Assembly (NCBI RefSeq): GCF_000611645.1
Contig: NW_014013617.1
Location: forward strand, 42,469 to 78,892
Length of the DNA: 36,424 bases
Direction of reading: 5' to 3'
Source: Monoraphidium neglectum
Taxonomy: Eukaryota > Chlorophyta > Chlorophyceae > Sphaeropleales > Selenastraceae
The notes below the pieces were generated by a model. The model had not been told where the DNA came from and ran no database searches. It saw only the letters and a list, made by a program, of their open reading frames with translations. The number at the start of each line of letters is the position of its first letter. Position 1 is the first letter of the stretch. This document shows, piece after piece, positions 9,901-18,594 of the stretch. Position numbers and translations under genes: made by a program.

Positions 9901-12900
9901 CCTGGAGGAGACGGAGGAGCGGCTGAGGCGCTCAGGGCTGGAGGGCAAGGTGCGCGCAGCAACACGCCACGTGCTTCTGGGACAGCCGTGCGTGCGATTT
10001 CGGCGGACGCAGTGCACAAGTGCTGACAGCCAACACCTGGACTGGGGCTGCTTAATTATTTGGTCACGTGCATGACCAAGCAAGGCTAGTGGCATTGTGA
10101 AAGCACCTCCCAATGCTGTGTGGTCCGGCGCCCGCTGCGCACGCACGCGGGCGTGCTTGCCGCGCAGGCGCTGGCGCAGGAGGCAGGGTCTGTCGACCGC
10201 GCCGTGCAGCGCGCGCACCTGGACGCGCGCGCCCTGGAGGAGGAGGGCCTGAGGGCGCTCAGCGAGGCGACCACCGCCGAGAAGAGCAGCGCCAAGACGG
10301 CCGCCGACATCAAGGGTGAACAGGGTTTGGGGCGCGTGGTTGGGGATACCAGCCTGAGCTCGTGCGACATGGGAAACGGCATGATGATGCTGGAGCTTGC
10401 TCTAGGCAATGGGGTGCACGGCTGTTGTAGTGAACGCACCCTGGCGCATGTTGCCCCAAGAACACACCTGCCGCATCTCCTTGCCCCCCCTGTACGTCCC
10501 AAAGCAAGGCTCCTCTAGCCCCAACCAACAGCAAACCTTGCCTGCACTTTCCTTGCTGCCTTGACATCTTCCTCACAAACTGCACAGCGCTGCGAGAGGG
10601 GTGCGACAAGGAGGAGCTGCGGATAGCTGACGTCCAGAACGAGCTGGCCAAGCTGCAGGTGCGCGTGGTTGATGCTGCGGGGTGAGGGAGGCGCAGCCAG
10701 CAGACCTGATTGTTGACCATTTCCAGCTGCATGCGTGCCGTGCTTCAGCCTGCGTGTGAGCGCCCATGTCCCAGCAGCCTACGCAGGGGTTGGGCTATGA
10801 GCCCAACCTCACAGGATCAGCCCAGGGCTCTCCGAGTACCACGGCAGCCTGCTTCGGTGCTCCAGCCGAACACCTTTCATCCACGAGCGCGTACGTCGGT
10901 CCTTGGAGCTGCTGCAAGACCCCGCTTTGTCCACGCCGCATCCCCCTCCCCCACCATGCAAACAGGTGGACATGCTGAACACGGAGGCGCACAACGGCCG
11001 CCTGGGTGAGGCGCTGCAGCTGCTGGAGTCAGAGCTGAAGGACAAGGTTGGTGTACGGTTGTGGGGGGGGGGGAGGGGCGTGAGCAGGTGCTAGTTCTGT
11101 TGGAGCGAGGTGATGGTGGGTGCAGGAGAGCTGAGGAGCACCTCTAGGGCTGGTGTTGTCTCGATCCCCCCCTACTTGGGCCGTCCTCACTGCCGATGCC
11201 AGATTAGTAAAGCGCCATCGACGCTGCATGCCGTAAGAGATCATCTGATGGTACCGCTTTGCCACGCCGTGTTGCTGCTCCCTGTTCCGCGAGTCCCCAC
11301 ATCCCATGCTCACCGGGCGTCGTGCAACACTGCGCTTGCGACTCCCACGGCCGCACCCTGCAGGAGGCCGCTGTGGCGAAGTTTGAGCAGGAGATGAAGC
11401 GGCGCGCGGACGAGATCGAGCGCAAGACGCGCGAGATCGACACTCTGAACCGCAAGTACGAGAGGATGGTGGCCGCGCAGCCCGGTAAGACGTCGGCGTG
11501 GCGCAAGGCGAGATCGCTGCCTGCCTGACGGGGGCAAGGACTGGGCGGGCGGCAGGCCATGCAAATCAGGGGGGCTCGTTTGCTGGCATGAGCGCGAGAG
11601 CAGCTGCTTTTGGATCTTCTTGATGAAGCCAGAGCTTGCGCATTTGGAAGGATCGGAAAGGTGTGAGTCACTGCACACAAGGCACGTGCCCTCTTACACA
11701 CACATGTGCGCAGAGGCGGTCAACACGGGCCCGCTGGAGGCCACCATCACGTCTTTGACCCGGGAGATTGACGCCAAGGGGGGCGAGGGGCGCGAACTGC
11801 AGCGGCGGTGGATTGCCAAGCAGACGGAGCTGGTCACGCTGCAGGTGGGCCCACACGCGCCCGCCCTGGAGCCTGCTTGGCTGCGAAAGTATGTCCAAGC
11901 CTGGAGAATGCGATCCGTCAACGCCCCAGGAGCATTTCAGATCATAATGTCATTGATGTCATTGATAACTTCTGACTGCTTTGGACAGACAACCCACAGG
12001 ACAGCATGAAATTCTGAACAAGTGCAGCCTGACCTGGACCATCCCGGCAACGCGCCTGCCAAAACCGCTCTGGCCCCCAACGCTGCAGGGCGAAAACGCG
12101 CGTCTGGAGGAGCTGCTGCTGCGTCGCAAGGCCGAGGTGACGGTGCTGACTCAGCGGCGCGTGCGGCTGGAGCAGCAGTTGGAGCACCACGACAGGGAGG
12201 CGCGCGCGCTGCGCACCGCCGGCTACAGGCTGCAGGTGGGTACGCTCGGACTACGTTGCAATCAAAACCCTCAAACACAGCCGTGCTCACGCGCTGACAT
12301 GATTAAATGCCAGGGTGAACAAGTCATCAGCAATCACCGCGCTCTCATCGCACAGGATGGTGCAACGTAGCTGCACGCACTCAGTCAATGCGCGTGTTGC
12401 GACCCGACGCCCTCTGCTGCAGGTTGAGCTGCAGCGCGTTGACGGCTTGATAGCGCAGCACGCGGGGCTCAAGGCGGTGCTGCAGGAGGAGCAGCTGCAG
12501 CTGCAGGCGAGTGTGCAGAGAGGGCCATGTGCGGCACCCATCATATCCATTAGGGTGGGGTAGTTGGCCGTCGTGGCAGCCGGGCTGTTGACTAGCATCA
12601 GGGAGTCACCGAGGCAGACTTTTTGCTGCACCTCCTAGAGTCATGGTGGACTGCTGCCGTGCATGCCGGGACCCTTCTCCCGCTTCAGCTGTCCTGCTCT
12701 CACCTTCCCACGCCCCAGGGTCGCGTGATGCGGGAGCTGCAGGAAATGGAGGAGGAGGCGGCCAGGCTGGGCACTGGCATTGACGAGGGCACTGCAAACA
12801 AGCGGCAGCTGGTGGCAGGTGAGTACTGCGAGTGTTGGGTTCAAAAACTGAACGAAGCTGCCGCACCACAATACCAATCCTCTGCTCCCGTTCTGAAAGT

Positions 12901-14713
12901 TGCGACACATTCTGCGACAAAAGCATGCATGGATGTGTGTCAGCATGCAAGCGTGCAGGCGCGCGCGCGTGCGCACGCGTGCGTGCGTGCGTGCGCACGC
13001 ATGCGCACACACATACACACACGCACATATTCCTCCCTCCTTCCAAAAACCACAAACATCCACAAACTATTCTTTTGTGCCTACTTCAGATCTGGTGGAG
13101 GTGGAGCGTCAGATCATGCTGTGGGAGCGCAAGATCCAGCTGGAGAAGGAGATGCAGGTGGGGGAGGGGGCGAGCTACGTTTGTGGAGGCGGGGCCTGAA
13201 AACAACAAATTCACACCAGACGCCACAGCACCCCAGGTCTTGCAGTGTGCTTGTGAGAGTGATCATGAACCAAGCGGTCCCCTCGGCCAGCACAGCTTGC
13301 TGAATCCACGCCTCTCAAACGCACGCCTCTCCCACCACCCCGCAGGAGGTGCTCGACCCCAGTGTGGGCGAGGGCGTCGTGCAGGCGGTGCAGAAGGAGG
13401 TGCACCGCATGCAGATGCGCCACGCGGAGCTGCTGCGGCTGCAGGAGCGCCTCATGCAGGCGCGCGCAGGGCCGCATCGGGCTGATTGGGCCGTGGCGCT
13501 TCTCTGCATGCTTGGCAGGGTCTGCGCAGCCGGCGCTTCAACTGTCTCAATCGGTTGACCCTGACTTGCCGCCTGACTGCCCCGCGCGTGGACTCAACAG
13601 GAAGCTGCTTGCCATCCATCCCTGGTGCCTGCTTCGCATCCCTCACCTCTTTCCAGCCCATGCAGAAGCCTTGCCCCCCGCCTTCCCACCAACCTCTCAG
13701 GAGCTGGAGCGGGCGCTGTCAAAGCACGAGATAATCGGCGTCAAGAAGGCGGCGCAGAAGTCCACCCGTGGCAAGGGCGCGGGCGCTGCCGAGTCGCAGG
13801 TGCGCTCGACACCAAATTCGCATTGAGACAGGGTGGCGCCTGCCATCCCCCACGGAGCAGCCCTCGAAAAGACACACGACCTAAGCTATACTCTACCACA
13901 GTATACCTCTGCGATCACGCCGTTGTACTATTCGCTACAGGCCAAGCGGTCAATCGGCGACCTGCAGCGCATGCTGCGGGATGCTGAGCGCGACGCGGCG
14001 GCGGCCGAGGAGCGCGTGCGGGCGCTCGAGGAGCAGCACGCTGTGCTCGCTGGGGAGCAGGAGGCCGCCGGCGGCAGCTGTGGGGAGCTGCAGGGGCGGC
14101 AGGAGGACCTGCGGCGGCGCGTGGCAGCGGCGGCAGCGGAGAGGTGCGTCTGCGTGCAGCCTGGCAATTCCTAGTCACCCGGACGTCGGGGCATGCGACT
14201 GCCCAGCAGTGTTTCCAACAAAAACAATCATAATGCACATTGCTGCGTGCTACCTCACTGGCATGGGACGTATTTCCACGTTTACGAAAAGCTGGCCATG
14301 TCTCAGGTTGCGTGCAGGTAGATGACGTTTCAGCTGCAGCATTGTGCAGACGACCAGTCCATACCGCTCCTCACATGTGCCTCCCCAACAATCCTGCTCG
14401 CAGGCACCGCGCCCTCCTCATCACCGCTTCGCAGCAGCGGCTGGCCCGGCGCTACGAGGACGCGCGCGCGGGGCGCCTCAAGCCCAGCCCCGCCGCCAGC
14501 GGCGGCGGCGCGGACGCCGAGACGCAGCTGGCTACTGACCTGGCAAGAACGGAGGAGCGGCGCGCGCGGCTTGCGGCAGCGCTGGCGGATGCGGCGGCGC
14601 AGGCGCCCCATCTGGCAGAGGAGGTTGACCGCGTGCTGGCTCACCAGGCAGCGGCCGAGGCAGCTGTGCAGGCATGCGCCGGGGCCGGCGGCGCCGGGCG
14701 GCCGAGCGAGTAA
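6964..14713 (+). CDS. CCDC40: CCDC40/FAP172-type coiled-coil axonemal protein
   Basis: With CCDC39/FAP59, CCDC40 forms the 96-nm ruler that sets dynein-arm and radial-spoke spacing on axonemal doublets. Twenty-two exons join in frame to 930 residues: 6964-7218, 7392-7513, 7749-7902, 8209-8319, 8593-8691, 8864-8946, 9226-9337, 9527-9595, 9839-9949, 10168-10315, 10588-10658, 10966-11046, 11364-11484, 11714-11844, 12089-12235, 12423-12506, 12719-12818, 13090-13157, 13346-13459, 13701-13799, 13941-14143, 14404-14713. Family-like blocks appear in order: DHPLLQRAQRALKQQL near the N-terminus, GVELYGYQQTLARLQ, EKKQLLAQWKSSL, RKYERMVAAQP, and late ERQIMLWERKIQLEKEM with EVHRMQMRHAELL. Nearly the whole product is coiled coil. 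It is shorter than human CCDC40 (about 1,140 residues), lacking the long acidic N-terminus. Exon 2 could instead start at 7401. Two introns (12507 and 13460) fit best as GC-AG. Identity rests on motif order as I recall it, not on a search. Confidence 0.9.
12957..13030. repeat. GC/GT and CA alternating microsatellite in CCDC40 intron
   Basis: A GCGC/GTGCGTGC alternating run passes into CACA-rich sequence inside the CCDC40 intron at 12819-13089. It is alternating purine-pyrimidine DNA of a kind that can adopt Z form; no function is implied. Confidence 0.85.
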
Positions 14714-15029
14714 CGCGGGGCTGTGCCGGCTGATGCGTGGCTGCACTGCAGTCGCATGGGCTGCGCGAGCGTTGTGGGCGTGCGTCGGGTTTGCGCCTTG
14801 TTTGCGCGTGTCGTGGCTGGGCAACGGGATCTTGGCTTGGCAGTGGGGCACAGCAACAAAAACCTGTGCACCGCTACCCCAAAAGCAAGGCACGTTTTGG
14901 TGTCAGCTGCCGCCACTCACTCTGTCAATCCAGGGAGCCCAGCTGCTGCCGAGTGTCGGGCAACGGGGCACGTCTCTCGTGGCAGCTGATAAGAGTCCAT
15001 TTCCAACCGTGACTGCAGCTAGCAGGACG
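14714..15029. other. Convergent 3' region between CCDC40 and the CPBP protease
   Basis: A spacer of 316 nt between the CCDC40 stop (14711-14713) and the protease stop (15030-15032, minus). No open frame with family support was seen. The nearest plus-strand TGTAA (15086-15090) lies inside the last protease exon, so the two 3' UTRs may overlap; this is inference. Confidence 0.5.
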
Positions 15030-16601
15030 TTACACGTGCCCCGTGCCCTGCTGAGCCAGCTGAGTGGCGGCAACAATCGCCGCATTGTAAGCCGCGTGCC
15101 CCAGGAGCGGCGCCAGCAGGTTGCCGCGCGCAGACACACAGGCCGTGCCGAGCGCGGCGCCGAGCAGCAGCTGAGGCAGGAGCTGCTCCGGGGGGTGGGC
15201 AGCCGCAAACAGCAACGACGACGCAGCCACCTAGGGACATGCAGCAAGGGAGAGCAAGGGCGGCCATGACGCTGCGGGCTTGTCGCGTGCCACACCAAGG
15301 TACGCCACGCTGCTCAATCAAGCATGCAGCTGTGTGGAAATGGGAGCAGCATGGGAGCGCGACACTCACCGCGGTCAAAGGCCGCATCCACTTGGTTAGG
15401 GTGGGCAGCACGTACCCCCGGAAGAACAGCTCTTCAGAGGCAGGGGCCAGGGCCACTGCACCGATCGCGGACAGGGCCGCGGCGGCTGCGCCTTGGGTTG
15501 GCAGCGCCCGGGGCAGATCCGCTGTGTTGGGTGGGTGGGCGCGAGGACAGGCGTGAAGCATTTCGGCGGAGCGCAGGTGAACGGTGTCCCAGAAGCTTCA
15601 GGGAGAAACTTGCACCCAATGCTTGAAGCATTGGGTGCAGAGTTCCTGGAGTGACTCGACTCAGTACAAGCCCCGCCCTCAAGCTTGCAATTCTTCATCT
15701 TGCCTGCTGCGCCCATGCCCGCGTCCGAGGGCGCAACCTGCGCCGCAGCGGCAACCACCAGCGCGACGCCGGCCAGGGCCGCCGCAGCCGCCGCCGCGCC
15801 AACGAGGGCGCTCCGGCCGTCTGCTCTCAAGGTGAACCAGGGCTCGGGCAGCGGCCGGTGGGGGGCGGTGGCGGCGGCAAGGAGGCCTGCTGTGGCGGCC
15901 AGCTGGAGCAGCTGCGCCACCAACAAGAGGGCCTCCTGTGGAACGACACGTTTGCAGGTGGCCAGGGACGTTCAAGAGCGGCGCATGGGTGAGGCCGTGC
16001 CTGCTTGGCTGCATCGCGGCGATCGGTGGCGGAGGGTTTACAGAAGCCCCTGCCCAGAGCACAGCATGCTGACAAAACATGGCCTTCAGGTGGCTGGTGT
16101 GCCTCCGCAACCCTGAATCTCAGGCCGCACCTTCTCCAAAGGGGGCAGGTCTGCCAGCCCGCCGAGGCCCTGCAGCGCGGCGGCCGTCGAAAGGACTAGT
16201 GCAGGAATGGACTGGTTGGCCACCCAGACCAGCCCAGTGGTCTGGACTGCAGACCAGACGTTCCAGGGCACCGGCCAGAGCGGCTGCGGGGCCCCATCCT
16301 TGCTGCTGCTGCCGTCGCCGCCGTCGCTCTCGCTGCTGCCTGCGCCTGCTCTGCTGGTGGAGAGGCCCGTATTTGTTTGGGCGGTGGCCGCTGCCGGCTG
16401 CTGCGCCGCTGCTGATGATGAAGGGGCCAGGTCAGGTGCGACCCCCGGGGCTCGGGTGCTTGAGGTGCCGTCGACCTGCGGGGTGCTGGCGTCTGGCCCA
16501 GCTCCAAGTGCACCCTGCGATCCATGAGCAGCCCGCCGTGTTGATGTTGCAATGGCGCAGTCGTCACATTGCCTGGCTGACGTGGCTGGGGGCGCTGGCA
16601 T
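15030..16601 (-). CDS. CPBP-family intramembrane metalloprotease (Rce1/CAAX-like)
   Basis: Four exons: 16601-16131, 15935-15704, 15521-15370, 15230-15030, giving 351 residues from the first in-frame ATG. The motifs of the family are present: SEELFFRGY (EExxxR), LLFAAAHPPE (FxxxH) and LLGHAAYNAA (third His/Asn motif). Hydrophobic segments flank them: a VWVANQS/LVLSTAAAL helix in exon 1, LLLVAQLLQL and an Ala-rich helix in exon 2, LSAIGAVALAP in exon 3, and LLLGAALGTACV plus the AYNAAIVAAT helix in exon 4. The first 110 residues are Ser/Ala/Pro-rich and could include a plastid transit peptide, as in plant and cyanobacterial relatives; this is inference. The frame is also open upstream of 16601 without another ATG, so a short 5' exon is possible. 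Intron 2 fits only with a GC donor (see findings). It may act as a membrane endopeptidase, but the substrate is unknown. Confidence 0.85.
15607..15644. repeat. Near-perfect inverted repeat (hairpin) in protease intron 2
   Basis: Perfect 14-nt arms at 15611-15624 and 15626-15639 around a single centre base. After one bulged G (15640) the stem extends by four pairs (AACT 15607-15610 with AGTT 15641-15644). It lies in the intron 15522-15703 and would form a strong hairpin in either strand. Confidence 0.9.
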
Positions 16602-16847
16602 CTTTGGCTCACCCGGCGCAGCACGAGGTGGCGCTGGATGCGGCCTGCAGGCGGCAGTTTTGGGGTGCCCACTGCCGCCGCAGCCATGTGCAAATGGATC
16701 AGCGCGATTTTCGGCATCCCTTGATAGAAAGCTTCTATACGGTGCAAAAAACAATCAGATCGAGCTGGCACGTTTGCCGCTCGCATGTGCCAGCGTACTT
16801 ATCACGTACGAAACACGTACAACTGAACACCACTGAATGTATTTGAA
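16602..16847. promoter_or_regulatory. Compact divergent promoter, protease / secreted protein
   Basis: The two start codons are about 246 nt apart and point away from each other. The part next to the plus-strand gene holds an inverted repeat CTGGCAC (16765-16771) / GTGCCAG (16787-16793) and two CACGTAC elements at 16804-16810 and 16814-16820, spaced exactly 10 bp. ACGT cores are typical bZIP-type binding sequences; binding is inferred. If the protease has an upstream exon, part of this stretch is its 5' UTR or coding sequence. Confidence 0.45.
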
Positions 16848-17486
16848 ATGGTGGCCGGACCGTCACGGTCATTGCTGCACTCCCTTGCTCTGGTGTGCGC
16901 TGTGACTGCTGCTGCCGCTGTGCGCAGCCCAGCGTGCCCGAACGGCTGCGTCATCGCAACCACCAACGCGCCACGGCGCTGCGAGTGCATTGAAGAGCGC
17001 TGTTCGCGCACCGCGGCAGCCCCCGTCGCCGCCGCCCTCACCGCGCTGGCGCCCAAGCGGGCGGGCCCAGTGACGCTGCCGTTCGCCACCAGCAACGGCA
17101 GCGCCGCCCCAGCTTCTGCACGCGGCCGCAGCGCATCTACGGCACCACTTCCTGCCGTGCCCGGCAGCCGCAGCGTCGTGCCACCGCGCGCACTGCTGCC
17201 CGACAACTGCGGCGCCTGCAGCGGCTTCAACGCATACGCATCGATGGAAGCGTGTGCAGCGGGCGCCTCGGCCTTCGCGCCCTCGGGCCGGGGCATACCG
17301 CCAGGCAGCTACCCACAGCTTGCTGATACACAGAGGTCCAAGGTGGCAGAGCAGCTGTCGCAGATGATGGCGAGCCTCTCGGCACGCCCGCGGGGTGCCG
17401 CCGCCGCCAACGCCAGCGCCGCCGCCGGCCGCGGCAGCGGCGTGCGTCCGGCAGGCGGGTTGCGGCGCCGCCTCCTCGGAGGCTAG
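16848..17486 (+). CDS. Small predicted secreted Cys-containing protein, family unknown
   Basis: An uninterrupted frame of 212 residues from an ATG. Residues 1-25 look like a signal peptide: a basic start, then LLHSLALVCAVTAAAAV. A short Cys-rich stretch follows (CPNGC, then RRCECIEERC), with two more Cys groups at DNCGACSGF and MEACAAG. The middle is Ala/Pro/Ser-rich and the end is basic (GGLRRRLLGG). I do not recognise the family. The absence of introns is unusual beside its intron-dense neighbours. Signal peptide plus Cys spacing suggests an extracellular or cell-wall protein. It could also be a chance open frame in GC-rich DNA, although codon use and the signal peptide argue for a gene. 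Confidence 0.5.
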   Translation: MVAGPSRSLLHSLALVCAVTAAAAVRSPACPNGCVIATTNAPRRCECIEERCSRTAAAPVAAALTALAPKRAGPVTLPFATSNGSAAPASARGRSASTAPLPAVPGSRSVVPPRALLPDNCGACSGFNAYASMEACAAGASAFAPSGRGIPPGSYPQLADTQRSKVAEQLSQMMASLSARPRGAAAANASAAAGRGSGVRPAGGLRRRLLGG

Positions 17487-18594
17487 GCTCGAGCTTAGCT
17501 TAGTGTGAGGGCTGGCGCTGGCTGCGGCGGTTTGACCGAGTTGCTGACTGCATGTGAAAGAGCCCTTGTCGCTCGGGCCAACAGCGAATCCTGTCTTCAA
17601 CGCCGATTGTACTGGCAATTGGAGTCCTGGAGTTGACGGCGGCAGGACACTGTACATCGCAACCCTCCGACCAGGTGGAAAGTGGTCAAGCACACGTGTG
17701 AGCTGCAAGCACGGGCCACATCGCTAGGCCAGGGTTTGGAGGGCAACCCGTTGTCGAGCAAGCACCAGGCTGGACACTGACATCCTTTTACAGTGCCCTT
17801 GGTTGGCTGCATCATCTTGGTCAGTCTATGTTGTTTTGTCTTTCCTGCAACTGGCTAGCTGACCCACCTGCCTCAGCTGACGCAAGTTCAACCCCTGACA
17901 TTTCGTGTGTGCAGGGCATCTTATGGCTAATCAACCTGCTGGAACTCTGTCGCCACTCTATTTTGTAGAGCCCAAACTGTTGAGTGTCAGTGTGTGTATA
18001 CCAGGCTCTGATGCCGTGCATCGAAGCTGGAAAGACTTCTATTTCACAAGCGGCCGCATGGCTTCTGATGTACAGGAAGTCAAGCTCAGACAAGGTCTCC
18101 TGGCGTGTGGGCTGGTGGCCGGTGAGCATCAGCAGTGCAGCACGCACGGTCTACCAAGTTGCGGCAATTGCAGCGGGCGCTTGAGGGTGCCCAGCGATCC
18201 ACATACCCTTTACAGCTCTGCGGCTCTGATTGCAAACCTTGGGCTGATCGCCTGGCAAACGCCCTTCCGTTTGACTCCCCCGCTTCGAGCGGTCCTCACA
18301 CTATCCCACCGTGGGGGGGGTGGCACTTTGTGCCCTGGCCTTACCAGCGTGTTGCTGCCTGACGGCGCCTCCTGCTTGGCAAGGGCTGAGGATTGGTAGC
18401 TCACGAGTGTGCTATTGCCCCGAGCGGCTGTGTGCAGCACCTCGGTCCAGATGGTTACAATTTACCCTCTCTGCTCGTCAGGCTCAGCACGCCCTGTCGC
18501 AAATCAAGTTTGCTTGTCAGAAAGCAGTTTCAAAGGTTGTTACGAACCGTCATGGGTACCAGGGTGTAACCTTTCAACCACAAGTACGCTGTGC
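17487..18594. other. Intergenic, convergent 3' flanks
   Basis: A stretch of 1.1 kb between the stop of the secreted protein and the stop of the F-box/LRR gene. It contains a short G run near 18313-18320 and a minus-strand TGTAA at 18455-18459. An open frame of 164 residues at 17905-18399 (plus) shows no family motif and no splice support, so it is not called. Confidence 0.5.
18455..18459 (-). terminator. TGTAA poly(A)-type signal
   Basis: Minus-strand TGTAA about 140 nt past the stop of the F-box/LRR gene (stop at 18595). The distance suits a green-algal poly(A) signal. Confidence 0.4.

Noticed and set aside
16602..16754. Extension of the protease frame to 16754
   Set aside because: The first codon there is TTG, not ATG. 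The first in-frame ATG is 16601, though an upstream exon remains possible.
17905..18399. Plus-strand open frame of 164 residues
   Set aside because: No motif, no signal peptide, and it lies in a 3' flank region; chance in GC-rich DNA.
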